Made by a program: the position numbers and the translations under genes. Below, piece by piece: positions 1-9,060 of a stretch of 32,028 nucleotides of DNA (position 1 is the stretch's first letter; every line of letters begins with the position of its first letter). A model generated the notes under the pieces. It saw only the letters and a list, made by a program, of their open reading frames with translations, had not been told where the DNA came from and did not search any database. This stretch comes from an alpha proteobacterium SCGC AAA536-G10 (lineage in GTDB: Bacteria; Pseudomonadota; Alphaproteobacteria; Puniceispirillales; Marisalimonadaceae), in contig CAJJBL010000053.1 of NCBI GenBank assembly GCA_905182395.1, positions 1 through 32,028 on the forward strand, read 5' to 3'.

Positions 1-1672
1 GATTCATGGTCCTGCAATCATTTGTGAGTCTACTGGCACAAATGTTATTGACGACGGTTGGATAGCAAATTTAGATAAATTATACAATTTAACCTTAACT
101 AGAAATCAAAAAAAAGTTAATAAAAAAAGCATTGGGACATCTGTAGACGTTGTAATGCTAGAAGTATTTAACAATCTTTTTATGAATATAGCAGAACAAA
201 TGGGAGCAACTCTAGCAAACACAGCTTATTCAGTAAATATTAAAGAAAGATTTGATTTTTCATGCGCTCTTTTTAACGCTTCAGGTGCATTGGTTGCAAA
301 TGCTCCTCATGTGCCTGTTCATCTTGGGTCAATGTCTGAAGCTATAAGGACTGTAATAAAATTAAATAAGGACAATATTTTTTCAGGTGATGTTTTTGTT
401 TTAAACGCCCCTTTTAATGGTGGAACACATCTTCCAGATGTTACGGTGATAACTCCAGTATTTAACAACGAACAAAATAAAATTCTTTTCTTTGTTGCCT
501 CGCGTGGACATCATGCTGACATAGGAGGAAAAACGCCAGGGTCAGCTCCTCCTGATTCAAAACATATTGATGAAGAAGGAGTTCTAATAGACAACTTTAA
601 AATGTTTGAAAAAGGTGTTTTTCGTGAAAATGAAATTAGGAAAATACTAGCTTCTGGGAAATACCCATGTAGGAATATTGAACATAACATGGCTGATCTT
701 GCAGCCCAAGTAGCCGCTAATGAAACTGGTATTAGAGAGATTAAATCAATGATCAATCATTTTGGCATAGAAACAGTTCATGCTTATATGGACCATGTTC
801 AAGATAATGCTGAAGAATGTATTCGTAACGCAATAACTAGATTAGAAGAAGGTAAATATGAATATGAACTTGATAATAATGAGTTTATAAAAGTTTCAAT
901 CAAAGTTGATAAGGTTAAACGTGAAGCAACGATTGACTTTACCGGAACTGCAAAGAAAAATCCTTTTAATTATAATGCTCCAATGGCTGTTTGCCATGCT
1001 GTAATCCTTTATGTCTTTAGAACATTAGTGGGAACAAACATTCCTTTAAATGAAGGATGTTTTAAACCTCTTAATATAATAATACCGAATAACTCTATGA
1101 TAAATGCTCAATACCCATCAGCTGTCATTGCGGGTAATACAGAAGTAAGTCAATTAACTTGTAATGCCCTTTTTGGAGCTCTAGGCATCATTGCCGGAAG
1201 TCAGGCTACAATGAATAATTTTGTTTGGGGAAATGATAAAATACAGAATTATGAAACTATATGTGGTGGTACTGGTGCAGGACCTAATTTTCATGGCACA
1301 TCTGCTGTTCAAACACATATGACTAACACTAGAAGCACCGACCCCGAAATACTGGAATCTCGATTTCCAGTTAGATTGGAAGAGTTTTCAATAAGAAAAA
1401 AATCAGGTGGTAAGGGAAAATTTAACGGCGGTGATGGTGCGACAAGAAAACTAAGGTTTCTTGAGCCAATGATGGTTACAACTCTGTGTTCTCATAGAAG
1501 AGTTCCTCCTTTTGGAGTGGACGGAGGACAGCCAGGGGAATGTGGAAAAGAATGGCTAGAAAGAAAAGATGGTACAGTGTTAAAGTTGAAAGGAAATGAT
1601 AGTTGCAATGTTGAAATTGATGATTTGTTTATAATGGAAACACCAAGTGGAGGTGGGTTTGGAACTGGATAA
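1..1672 (+). CDS. Fused 5-oxoprolinase (HyuA-HyuB type), C-terminal part, 5' truncated by window edge
   Basis: ATP-dependent cleavage of 5-oxo-L-proline to glutamate is the known role of the fused family; the related split enzymes are hydantoinases. The frame is open from base 2 with no stop. The first ~35 codons (GPAII, then a DDGW segment) match the end of the HyuA half, and the HyuB half starts about codon 52 with FMNIAEQMG, NIKERFDFSCALF and NAPHVPVHLG, all diagnostic of oxoprolinase B domains. The protein ends with GGGFGTG, usual for HyuB. A separate HyuB could be called from the ATG at 155, but that ATG lies inside the conserved junction and has no Shine-Dalgarno, so I read one polypeptide of the roughly 1,200-1,300 residue eukaryote-like type with ~556 residues visible. 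It is convergent with the next gene, one base separating the stops. The true substrate could be another lactam or hydantoin. Confidence 0.9.
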   Translation, partial: IHGPAIICESTGTNVIDDGWIANLDKLYNLTLTRNQKKVNKKSIGTSVDVVMLEVFNNLFMNIAEQMGATLANTAYSVNIKERFDFSCALFNASGALVANAPHVPVHLGSMSEAIRTVIKLNKDNIFSGDVFVLNAPFNGGTHLPDVTVITPVFNNEQNKILFFVASRGHHADIGGKTPGSAPPDSKHIDEEGVLIDNFKMFEKGVFRENEIRKILASGKYPCRNIEHNMADLAAQVAANETGIREIKSMINHFGIETVHAYMDHVQDNAEECIRNAITRLEEGKYEYELDNNEFIKVSIKVDKVKREATIDFTGTAKKNPFNYNAPMAVCHAVILYVFRTLVGTNIPLNEGCFKPLNIIIPNNSMINAQYPSAVIAGNTEVSQLTCNALFGALGIIAGSQATMNNFVWGNDKIQNYETICGGTGAGPNFHGTSAVQTHMTNTRSTDPEILESRFPVRLEEFSIRKKSGGKGKFNGGDGATRKLRFLEPMMVTTLCSHRRVPPFGVDGGQPGECGKEWLERKDGTVLKLKGNDSCNVEIDDLFIMETPSGGGFGTG

Positions 1673-1673
1673 A

Positions 1674-3416
1674 TTAAATAGACTTCATATAACTTATTAA
1701 CTTATCATTTAAATCCTTATTAGGAATGTGAAATCTATCTACTGTCTGATCCCAGTTAATATCCTTAAATGCTCTTTTTAAAATTTCATAATTATCACTT
1801 TTACTAATATCCTGTTCTAACATAGATCTTGAGTAAAGAATTAAAGCTAAGGACCTTGAGTCCATTACTCTAAGTTCAAAACTAAGTTCGATTACTTTGT
1901 TAAAATTATCAGCAAAGAAATGACCAAGTATTAAATCTTTTATCCGATTATCTGATGTTGATTGTCCCTGTGGCACAGGATCTAAATCAAAAGCTTTATT
2001 AAGTAATTCAAGACCTTCATCAACTTTACCAATTCTTACCAAAACTTCTCCATAGCCTGATAAAACTCTAGGATCGTTAGGGACCATATTAAAAGATTTT
2101 TTTCCATGATCTTCTGCTAGAATATAATCATGGTTACTTAAATAAACTGCAGACAACATTCTATGACATTCAAAATCATTTTCATTACATTCTAATGATT
2201 TATCAATATTTCTTTTAGCTTCTGCAAACAGTATTTCTGTTTCTTTATCTGAAAATCCTCTAAACATCGCCTGCCCTAAAGTGCATACTTTCCAAGCATA
2301 AGCTTGAGCATTATTAGGATCCGCTTGAATAGCTTTATCAAAATATTCAAGAGCCTCTCCATTAGCCTCTTTTGTGAATTGATGATGTTTTTCCTTACCT
2401 CTAAGCAAATATTCATATGAACTGATGTTTTCAGTTGGTTTTCTTTTTGATCTTTGTAAGGAGCTTATTTCTATCTCGCCAAGTAAAGTTATAGATATTT
2501 TTCTAACAATTTCATCTTGTAAATCAAAAATATCATCAAGAACTCTATCATATTTATTGCTCCAAATAATACTATCATCTCTAGCATCACTAAGTTCAAT
2601 ATTTATCCTAACTCTTTTTCCAGAAGCTCTAATACTTCCATTTACTATAAAATCTAAATTAAATTCTTTAGAAAACTCTTTAATATCTTTTTTCTCATCT
2701 TTAAAATTAATAGAAGTTTGTCGAGAAAGAATTTCAAATTCTCTCATCATTGAAAACTCTGTTATTAAATCTTCACAGATACCATCTACTAAAAAACCAC
2801 TATCTTCATCGTTACCAGTATTCGTAAAAGGTAAAATTGCAAATTTCAGTTTTTTATTTATAGATTTTTGTGACTTTTCCTTAAACTTATTCAAACCATC
2901 TCCTAAAATAGAAAAAACTTCAAACGCTTCAGAAATATTTTTTAATTCAACTTTTCCTAATGGGTATATTTTTTCATCAATTTTTTTATTTATCTGTTGT
3001 CTAACAATATCTGAAATAAGTATTTCACTGACTGGACATTGGCCTTCTAATCGAGCGGCTATATTAACTCCATTACCATAAACATTATCACCTTCAATAA
3101 TAATATCATCTAAATGAATACCCACTCTCCATAAAAGTTTTGGATCCACTTCTATTTTCTTATTTCTAGCTAATATTGCGTTTTGAAATTCTATAGCAGC
3201 ATTTGCACATTCAACAGGACTTTGAAATTCAGCAATAACGGAATCTCCTGCTGTATGAAAAATACGACCTGAAAATTGTTCAATAATTGGATCAATTATA
3301 TCACGACATGCCTTAAGGCTAGCTAAAGTTTTTTCTTCTTGTTCTTCCATATGCATACTAAAACCAACACAATCAGTCGCTAGAATTGTTGTTAATTTTC
3401 TTTTAACTGTAGACAT
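1674..3416 (-). CDS. Class III adenylate/guanylate cyclase with TolB-like and TPR regions
   Basis: Predicted soluble nucleotide cyclase of 580 residues. The N-terminal catalytic domain (about 5-170) shows both metal-binding aspartates, D15 in ATDCVG and D58 in AGDSVIAEF, and the NxxAARLE segment near 127-134 that carries the transition-state Asn and Arg. Residues ~190-310 (FAILPFTNTG...FLVDGICEDLITE...ILSRQTS) resemble the TolB N-terminal/FlgO-like domain often found between cyclase and TPR regions in alphaproteobacteria. Residues ~335-540 contain TPR-like helices (EALEYFDKAIQADPNNAQAYAW; LLNKAFDLDP). No membrane segment is seen. The start has only a distant AGGA. What signal it senses and whether it makes cAMP or cGMP cannot be told from sequence. 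Confidence 0.85.
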   Translation of the reverse strand: MSTVKRKLTTILATDCVGFSMHMEEQEEKTLASLKACRDIIDPIIEQFSGRIFHTAGDSVIAEFQSPVECANAAIEFQNAILARNKKIEVDPKLLWRVGIHLDDIIIEGDNVYGNGVNIAARLEGQCPVSEILISDIVRQQINKKIDEKIYPLGKVELKNISEAFEVFSILGDGLNKFKEKSQKSINKKLKFAILPFTNTGNDEDSGFLVDGICEDLITEFSMMREFEILSRQTSINFKDEKKDIKEFSKEFNLDFIVNGSIRASGKRVRINIELSDARDDSIIWSNKYDRVLDDIFDLQDEIVRKISITLLGEIEISSLQRSKRKPTENISSYEYLLRGKEKHHQFTKEANGEALEYFDKAIQADPNNAQAYAWKVCTLGQAMFRGFSDKETEILFAEAKRNIDKSLECNENDFECHRMLSAVYLSNHDYILAEDHGKKSFNMVPNDPRVLSGYGEVLVRIGKVDEGLELLNKAFDLDPVPQGQSTSDNRIKDLILGHFFADNFNKVIELSFELRVMDSRSLALILYSRSMLEQDISKSDNYEILKRAFKDINWDQTVDRFHIPNKDLNDKLISYMKSI

Positions 3417-3547
3417 ATGAAATGAGGTTCCTAATTTACCTTTAAAATTTAGGTAATATTAACATCTTAAATATAAAAAAAAATATTTAATATTAATAAA
3501 CATTAATAAAAAATTAATCAGTAAACATTATTTTTTTAAAATTAATC

Positions 3548-4276
3548 TTAAATATTTAATATTTTAATACATAAAGGAACAAGTATCGATGTAATAAGTC
3601 CAGTCAATCCCATTGCAACTGCAGAAAAAACACCTGCGTTAGTATCTTTGCTCATCGCTCTTGCTGTGCCTATACCATGACTAGCTAAACCTAATGCAAA
3701 ACCTCTTGCTTCCATTTTTTTTATTCCCATTAAATCAAAAACAAATATGGCTAAAGAAGCTCCAATCACTCCTGTTGTAAAAGTAAAAATAGCTGTTAAT
3801 GAAGGTATTCCTCCAATTAACTCACTAATACCCATTGCAATAGGGGTGGTAACACTTCTAGGTAATAAGCTTAGAATTAATTCATCATTCAAATGGAATA
3901 ATGTAGATAAAAAGTATGTAATTAATATAGAAAATAAAGATCCTATAAAAATAGAAATAACTATCGCTTTTGAATTTTGAACGATTAATTGCCAATTTTT
4001 ATATATAGGAATAGCTAAACATACTGTTGCAGGACCTAGTAAAAAATGTATAAATTTTGCTCCATCAAAATAACGTTCATATTGAACATCAAATATCAAA
4101 AGTACAGAGCTTACTAGTAAAATACTTATTGCAACAGGATTTAATAACGGAAATAAATTTGATTTTCTATAAAGGAAATCTGCGGTCAAGTATGCACCTA
4201 TAGTTAAGGTTAACCAAAACAAAGGCTCCGCCTGAAGATATACCCATATACTATAAAGTTTTTGCTGATCAATCAT
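3548..4276 (-). CDS. lrgB: LrgB/CidB family membrane protein
   Basis: Polytopic inner-membrane protein of 242 residues with about seven hydrophobic segments. Family-typical blocks are visible: RSVTTPIAMGISELIGG in the middle and GLASHGIGTARAM followed by FSAVAMGLTGLITSILVPL at the C-terminus. LrgB works with LrgA; the pair was first described as controlling murein hydrolase activity, and homologues are known as pyruvate carriers (PftAB in Bacillus) or plastid glycolate/glycerate carriers (PLGG1 in plants). The ATG lies one base beyond the lrgA stop, so translation is probably coupled. Last gene of the minus-strand run that starts at 7849. A carboxylate-export role is plausible next to acyl-CoA catabolism but is inference. 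Confidence 0.88.
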   Translation of the reverse strand: MIDQQKLYSIWVYLQAEPLFWLTLTIGAYLTADFLYRKSNLFPLLNPVAISILLVSSVLLIFDVQYERYFDGAKFIHFLLGPATVCLAIPIYKNWQLIVQNSKAIVISIFIGSLFSILITYFLSTLFHLNDELILSLLPRSVTTPIAMGISELIGGIPSLTAIFTFTTGVIGASLAIFVFDLMGIKKMEARGFALGLASHGIGTARAMSKDTNAGVFSAVAMGLTGLITSILVPLCIKILNI

Positions 4277-4277
4277 T

Positions 4278-4643
4278 TTATTTTTGATCTTTAAGAAGTT
4301 TTTCCATTAAAAAGCCTGTAAGAGCTAAAGTTAACAAAGTTCCAATTACAAGAACTAAGATAACCTCTACTAAACTCTCCTCTAAAAAGGATAAATGCAT
4401 TACTACACCCACTCCTACTGGAACAAATAGAAGTGGCAGGTAATGCAAAAGATTTTCAGCTGATTTAAATAAATTTAAATTAATTGTTTCACTAAATTTA
4501 AAATCAAGTTTTTTAAATAATAATAAAGTAATTAATAATAAAACAAGACCTATTACAGGACCAGGAATACTAAGTTCTAAAATTTTTTGAATTAATTCAC
4601 CTAATAACTGAAAAAGGAAAATTAAAAAAATACTGTTAAGCAT
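4278..4643 (-). CDS. lrgA: LrgA/CidA family holin-like membrane protein
   Basis: Small membrane protein of 121 residues with four hydrophobic segments. The N-terminal FQLLGELIQKILELSIPGPVIGLVLLL block and the central PLLFVPVGVGVV motif are characteristic of CidA/LrgA. It sits 13 bases after the glutaryl-CoA dehydrogenase stop and directly before lrgB, matching the usual lrgA-lrgB order. It probably forms a two-component membrane carrier or holin-like complex with LrgB. Confidence 0.88.
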   Translation of the reverse strand: MLNSIFLIFLFQLLGELIQKILELSIPGPVIGLVLLLITLLLFKKLDFKFSETINLNLFKSAENLLHYLPLLFVPVGVGVVMHLSFLEESLVEVILVLVIGTLLTLALTGFLMEKLLKDQK

Positions 4644-4656
4644 AGATTTATACTGA

Positions 4657-5901
4657 CTAAAAAAATGCTTGAATACCTGTTTGTGCTCGACCTAGAATTA
4701 AAGCATGAACATCGTGAGTACCCTCGTAAGTATTTACAGTCTCTAAATTCATAAGATGACGCATTACCTGATATTCAGCATGAATTCCATTTCCTCCATG
4801 CATATCTCTAGACATTCTAGCTATATCCAAAGCTTTTCCACAATTGTTACGTTTTATAAGTGATATTGCTTCAGGTGCTAATCTTCCATTATCAAAAAGT
4901 CGACCTACTTGAAGCGCAGCGCTTAAACCTAATGTAATTTCAGTTTGCATATCAGCTAATTTTTTTTGGATTAATTGTGTGGCAGCCAAGGGTTTTCCAA
5001 ATTGTTTTCTATCTAATGTATATTGCCTTGCTCTATGCCAACAATCTTCTGCAGCCCCCATTACTCCCCAAGCAATTCCATATCTAGCACTATTCAAACA
5101 TCCAAATGGTCCTTTTAAACCAGACACATTAGGCATCAGACTATCGTCAGGAACAAACACTTCATCCATAACAATTTCACCCGTAATAGACGCTCGAAGA
5201 GATAGTTTTCCTTTGATTTTAGGAGCAGTAAGCCCTTTCATTCCTTTTTCAAGAATAAAACCTTTAATAGCCCCAGCATGCTCTTTTGATTTTGCCCAAA
5301 CAACAAAAACATCAGCTATTGGTGAATTAGAAATCCACATCTTTGAACCAGATATGGTATATCCACCCTTAACCTTCGTAGCTGTTGTTTTCATTGATCC
5401 AGGGTCCGAGCCAGCATCTGGCTCAGTTAATCCAAAACAGCCAATTAATTCGCCAGAAGCTAATCCAGGCAGATACTTTTCTCTTTGTTCTTCACTACCA
5501 TACTTATAAATTGGATGCATAACTAAAGATGATTGGACTGACATCATTGATCTATATCCTGAATCTACCCTTTCTACTTCTCTTGCAACTAGACCATAAG
5601 AAACATAAGAAGCTCCTGCACAACCATATTTTTCAGGAATAGTAATTCCTAACAGTCCAAGCTTACCCATTTCTTTAAATATTTCTTTATCTGTTTTTTC
5701 ATCTAAAAAAGCCTCTTCTACTCTTGGCATAAGTTTAGATTGAGCATATTCATGAGCTGATGCTTGTATAAGGGTCTCTTCTTCTGAAAGTAAAGAATTC
5801 AATAAAAGAGGGTCCTCCCAATTGAATTGAGCTTTTGAAGCATTAGTAGCTTTTATATCAAGCACATTTTTATCTTTACTTTGAGAGAGATTATTTTCCA
5901 T
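4657..5901 (-). CDS. gcdH: Glutaryl-CoA dehydrogenase (acyl-CoA dehydrogenase family)
   Basis: FAD enzyme that oxidises and decarboxylates glutaryl-CoA to crotonyl-CoA in lysine, tryptophan or aromatic catabolism. Seen: [17 protein letters not shown] (with the Arg typical of glutaryl-CoA dehydrogenases), the FAD-loop stretch [44 protein letters not shown], and [15 protein letters not shown] near the end, carrying the catalytic-base Glu (E393 in this numbering). Start chosen at 5901 because AAAGGA lies 7 bases upstream; the in-frame ATG at 5922 has no ribosome site. Length 414 residues, about right for the family. Sits 42-63 bases after the isomerase gene and 13 bases before lrgA, so probably co-transcribed. 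Confidence 0.92.
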   Translation of the reverse strand: MENNLSQSKDKNVLDIKATNASKAQFNWEDPLLLNSLLSEEETLIQASAHEYAQSKLMPRVEEAFLDEKTDKEIFKEMGKLGLLGITIPEKYGCAGASYVSYGLVAREVERVDSGYRSMMSVQSSLVMHPIYKYGSEEQREKYLPGLASGELIGCFGLTEPDAGSDPGSMKTTATKVKGGYTISGSKMWISNSPIADVFVVWAKSKEHAGAIKGFILEKGMKGLTAPKIKGKLSLRASITGEIVMDEVFVPDDSLMPNVSGLKGPFGCLNSARYGIAWGVMGAAEDCWHRARQYTLDRKQFGKPLAATQLIQKKLADMQTEITLGLSAALQVGRLFDNGRLAPEAISLIKRNNCGKALDIARMSRDMHGGNGIHAEYQVMRHLMNLETVNTYEGTHDVHALILGRAQTGIQAFF

Positions 5902-5964
5902 TAATTTTCCTTTAAATTTCATTTAAATATTATTTACTTAATTAAATTAATTAATTCAACTTGA

Positions 5965-6573
5965 TTACGGTTTTAATAGGTTAGATAAATGCCTTTCAAC
6001 AAAATCTAATCTATCCTGCCCCCAGTATATTTGATCATTTACAATATATGTTGGTGCTCCAAAAACATTTTTCTCAATGGCAAATTTTGTTCCAGATTTC
6101 ATTTCCTCTTCACATTCTTCACTTTTTGCATAATTTAAAATTTCATTTGCATCTAAATCCATTTTTTTTAAAATGTTAACAAGAGTTTCTTCATCATCAA
6201 TATTAAGATTTTCTACCCATAAAGCATTCATAATATTATTTGCAAGATTAAAAGCTTGATTAATATTTTTACGTTTAGAAGCAATTATTATCAAAGAAGG
6301 CAATAAAGATTTTGATGGAAAATACTTTGGCTCAAGGTTTAAATTAATTTTTAAAAAATCTCCCCATCTTTTTAATTCTTGCAACCTAATTTTTTGTCTT
6401 TGAATGGGTCTTTTTGAAACAGGGACACCTCCTGAGAGAGGAAAAATTTCTCCATAATTTACAGGATACATATTTACATTAACATTAAATTTATTAACAA
6501 TTTCAATAAACCGTTGATGACCCATAAATGACCATGGACTTCCTGGGCTCATAAAGTATTCTACTGTTACCAT
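5965..6573 (-). CDS. DsbA-family thiol isomerase, 2-hydroxychromene-2-carboxylate isomerase-like
   Basis: 202-residue thioredoxin-fold protein. The N-terminal YFMSPGSPWSFMGHQRF has serines where DsbA has CxxC, which is the hallmark of the HCCA isomerase/GST-kappa branch. The C-terminal GAPTYIVNDQIYWGQDRLDFVERHL matches the family's end (GVPTFV...FWGQDRLD). In the naphthalene pathway such enzymes use glutathione to isomerise 2-hydroxychromene-2-carboxylate; the actual substrate here is unknown. GAGGAAG precedes the ATG by about 4 bases. Lies 19 bases after the cupin gene in the same run. Confidence 0.8.
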   Translation of the reverse strand: MVTVEYFMSPGSPWSFMGHQRFIEIVNKFNVNVNMYPVNYGEIFPLSGGVPVSKRPIQRQKIRLQELKRWGDFLKINLNLEPKYFPSKSLLPSLIIIASKRKNINQAFNLANNIMNALWVENLNIDDEETLVNILKKMDLDANEILNYAKSEECEEEMKSGTKFAIEKNVFGAPTYIVNDQIYWGQDRLDFVERHLSNLLKP

Positions 6574-6592
6574 AACTTCCTCATTTTAATTT

Positions 6593-6964
6593 TTAGTTAG
6601 AACCAAAGCCTGATCCTTCAACTTTATACTCATCTCTTGGAGGACTAAAAACATCTAAAACTTTTGCTCCGTTAGGACCTCCAATAATACCATGATCTAC
6701 TCCGCCAGGAGTTTGCCAAAAGTCACCTTTATTAATTATGATTTCTTCTCCATCTTGAATTCGTATACCTGAACCTTCTATTAGGTAACCCCATTGTTCT
6801 TGAGGATGTGAATGTATCTTGCCTTTTGCATTTGCCTCTATAGTCACAACTGATAACATTGCTTCTTGACCACAAAAGATTCTAGTGGAAATACCATCAC
6901 CTAAAACTCTTTTAATACCAGTATCCAAGTCATCAATATTATGAAAAAACTCTTTTTGGCTCAT
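6593..6964 (-). CDS. Small single-domain cupin protein
   Basis: 123-residue beta-barrel protein. Cupin motif 1 is seen as HSHPQEQWGYLIEGSG (HxH, then Glu/Gln and Gly), motif 2 as GDFWQTPGGVDHG. These residues usually bind a divalent metal. It could be a small isomerase, a dioxygenase or a non-catalytic sugar or ligand sensor; nothing here decides. TAGGAGAT lies 6 bases before the start. It is the second gene of the run starting with the TauD-like dioxygenase. Confidence 0.8.
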   Translation of the reverse strand: MSQKEFFHNIDDLDTGIKRVLGDGISTRIFCGQEAMLSVVTIEANAKGKIHSHPQEQWGYLIEGSGIRIQDGEEIIINKGDFWQTPGGVDHGIIGGPNGAKVLDVFSPPRDEYKVEGSGFGSN

Positions 6965-6985
6965 AAAGATCTCCTAAAGTAAGAA

Positions 6986-7849
6986 TTAAACAGGCTTATC
7001 ACCAGCAAAGGTGATGCGATGCATTAATCTTCTCTGTCCATGGTAATCATTTATTGGGTTATGCATAGTACATCTATTATCCCATAATGCTACAGATCCT
7101 GGCTTCCATTTAAATCTACAAGTAAATTCGGATTTAATTTGATGCTTAAAGAGATATTCTAAAATAGGAGCACTTTCTTCTTCTGACATTCCGACGAAAT
7201 GTGTTGTATGTGCTTCGTTAACATATAAAGATTTTCTTTTAGTTTCAGGATGAGTTCTAACAACTGGATGAATAGCAGTTAACTCATCTCCTTTCAAACC
7301 AACTGAAGCGTGCTTCATAATATCTGATCTAGTTTTAGCTACACGAGATTTTCCAGAAATATTAACACCTTTTAAAGTATCTAAAAATTTACGCATTCCA
7401 TCAGAAAGTCTTTCATAGGCTAAATATTGGTTGGCAAATTCAGTGTCTCCTCCAAACTCGGGAGTTTCAAGAGCATACAGCATCGTTCCCATTGGAGGTT
7501 TTTCTTGATAAGTGGTGTCACTATGCCAAATGCCTCCAAAATTATTTATATCCGTTTCTTTTTTTAGAATTGGAGTAATTTCAGGAAAATCTTCTAAACC
7601 TTTTACAAATGGATAAACTACTGGTTTCCCAATTTTATTAGCAAAAAGTTTTTGAGAAGCTGGGTCAAATTTTTGATCTCTAAAAAATATTACTTGATAA
7701 TCTAACAACGCGTTATAAATATCTGACATTATTTCATCAGACATGTTTTTAGACAAATTAACATTTTGTACTTCCGCTCCTAAAGATCCTGCTAAAGGAC
7801 TTACAATAATATTATTATATTCAGTTTTAATTGACGAAGTAGTTAACAT
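6986..7849 (-). CDS. TauD/TfdA family Fe(II)/2-oxoglutarate-dependent dioxygenase
   Basis: Oxygenase using 2-oxoglutarate and Fe(II), 287 residues, cytoplasmic. Iron ligands are visible: H109 and D111 in GGIWHSDTTY and the distal H263 in DNRCTMHNPINDY; the 2-oxoglutarate-binding Arg is in GQRRLMHR (273-278). The N-terminus (VSPLAGSLGAEVQNVNLS) is family-typical. Known substrates range from taurine and alkyl sulfates to phenoxyacetates and carnitine precursors, so the substrate is unassigned. First gene of a minus-strand run (tauD-like, cupin, isomerase, gcdH, lrgA, lrgB) and divergent from the amidohydrolase at 7984. Confidence 0.88.
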   Translation of the reverse strand: MLTTSSIKTEYNNIIVSPLAGSLGAEVQNVNLSKNMSDEIMSDIYNALLDYQVIFFRDQKFDPASQKLFANKIGKPVVYPFVKGLEDFPEITPILKKETDINNFGGIWHSDTTYQEKPPMGTMLYALETPEFGGDTEFANQYLAYERLSDGMRKFLDTLKGVNISGKSRVAKTRSDIMKHASVGLKGDELTAIHPVVRTHPETKRKSLYVNEAHTTHFVGMSEEESAPILEYLFKHQIKSEFTCRFKWKPGSVALWDNRCTMHNPINDYHGQRRLMHRITFAGDKPV

Positions 7850-7983
7850 TTGAAGACCTATTTTATAATTAAAAAAAATAAAAAATTTATTTATGAATAT
7901 TATTATTTTAAATTAGTTGCACAAATATAATATAAATAGCAATAATAATAGAATAAAAATAGTCATAAATTAAATTAAATTGA
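7850..7983. promoter_or_regulatory. Divergent intergenic region, probable promoters for both flanking operons
   Basis: 134 bases of nearly pure A/T between two divergent 5' ends, so promoters in both directions are expected. A perfect TATAAT occurs at 7926-7931 on the plus strand, but in DNA this AT-rich it may be chance and I see no convincing -35 at the right distance. Confidence 0.35.
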
Positions 7984-9039
7984 ATGAATATTAATAAAAT
8001 GAATGAAAATAAGTCGCCCCATTTACCTGTAAGACAAAAATGGCTAGATCAGCATATTGAGGAAGCAATTTTGCCTGAACTTCAAATAATAGATCCTCAT
8101 CATCATCTATGGGATGCTGGGTTTGGAAGATACTATGTAGAAGAATTACTAAAAGATATAAAATCATCAGGCCATAATGTTGAATCTACTGTTTATATCA
8201 TGAGTTCTTCAAATACTAAAATCTACGCTAAAGATGGCCTAGAAGAATTCAGATCATTATCAGAGATTAAATTTGCGACTGATGAGGCTAAAAGAGCTGA
8301 TTTAATTCCTCATAATCATGTTAAAGTTAACGCATCAATTGTAGGCTCAGTAGACCTAACTTTTGGAAAAAAATTAGAACCAGTTTTAGAAAAAGCTATT
8401 GATATAAGTGAAGGTCGTCTTAAAGGAATAAGAATGCTTTTAGCATCTCACCAAGACCCTAGAATTAATTCGGGTGCGGTTAGATCTGATCTTGGTTTAA
8501 TGCTTCATCCTAATTTTATAGATGGAGCTAAATGTATTCAAAATTCTAATTTATCTCTAGATTTCTGGATATACCATACTCAACTAAATGAATTAGAACA
8601 AATTGCAAAAGCTTTACCTGACTTAACTATAATTCTCAATCATGTTGGGGGGCCTATTCATTTAGGTGAATATGAAGGAAAGCAAGCTTTAACTCATAGA
8701 GAGTGGCGATTAGCTATGATGAGATTATCTAGAATTCCAAATATCAATGTTAAACTTGGTGGATTAGGTATGGCTGTCAATGGAGCTAAATTTCATGAAA
8801 AAAATATCCCTCCTAACTCAACTCAATTATCTGATATTTGGAAACCATGGATTTATGAAACCCTTGATATGTTTGGGTTTGATAGATGTATGTTTGAAAG
8901 CAATTTTCCAGTAGATAAAGGATCTTGTAGTTATGGTGTATTATGGAATGCATTTAAAATTTTAGCTAAAAATATGTCTAAAGACGAAAAAAATAAATTG
9001 TTTAAACAAAATGCTTCTAGAATATACAAAATTAAATAA
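7984..9039 (+). CDS. Amidohydrolase family protein (2-pyrone-4,6-dicarboxylate lactonase-like, TIM barrel)
   Basis: 351-residue metal-dependent hydrolase. The N-terminal metal site is IIDPHHHLWD (D37, H39-H41); ILNHVGGP follows in mid-protein and FESNFPVD, with the late barrel Asp, near the C-terminus. This pattern belongs to the amidohydrolase-2 branch that includes 2-pyrone-4,6-dicarboxylate, L-rhamnonolactone and L-fuconolactone hydrolases. Start is uncertain: ATG at 7984 or at 7999, neither with a good ribosome site. Followed after 21 bases by the luciferase-like monooxygenase, so probably an operon. Substrate unknown; a lactone is the likeliest guess. Confidence 0.82.
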   Translation: MNINKMNENKSPHLPVRQKWLDQHIEEAILPELQIIDPHHHLWDAGFGRYYVEELLKDIKSSGHNVESTVYIMSSSNTKIYAKDGLEEFRSLSEIKFATDEAKRADLIPHNHVKVNASIVGSVDLTFGKKLEPVLEKAIDISEGRLKGIRMLLASHQDPRINSGAVRSDLGLMLHPNFIDGAKCIQNSNLSLDFWIYHTQLNELEQIAKALPDLTIILNHVGGPIHLGEYEGKQALTHREWRLAMMRLSRIPNINVKLGGLGMAVNGAKFHEKNIPPNSTQLSDIWKPWIYETLDMFGFDRCMFESNFPVDKGSCSYGVLWNAFKILAKNMSKDEKNKLFKQNASRIYKIK

Positions 9040-9060
9040 TAACGTTTTTAAAGGATGAAA

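Noticed and set aside
155-1672. Stand-alone HyuB starting at ATG 155
   Set aside because: The frame is open to the left edge and encodes the end of the HyuA domain; no ribosome site precedes 155.
2425-3081. 218-codon open frame on the plus strand opposite the cyclase gene
   Set aside because: No ribosome site or family pattern; its Ser/Leu/Ile-rich composition is what the antisense of an AT-rich coding strand gives.
3481-3563. 14-base A/T direct repeat at 3481-3494 and 3550-3563
   Set aside because: Low-complexity A/T sequence, one copy being the lrgB 3' end; expected by chance at this composition.
4979-5509. 176-codon plus-strand open frame opposite gcdH
   Set aside because: Fully inside a clear acyl-CoA dehydrogenase gene on the other strand and without recognisable motifs.
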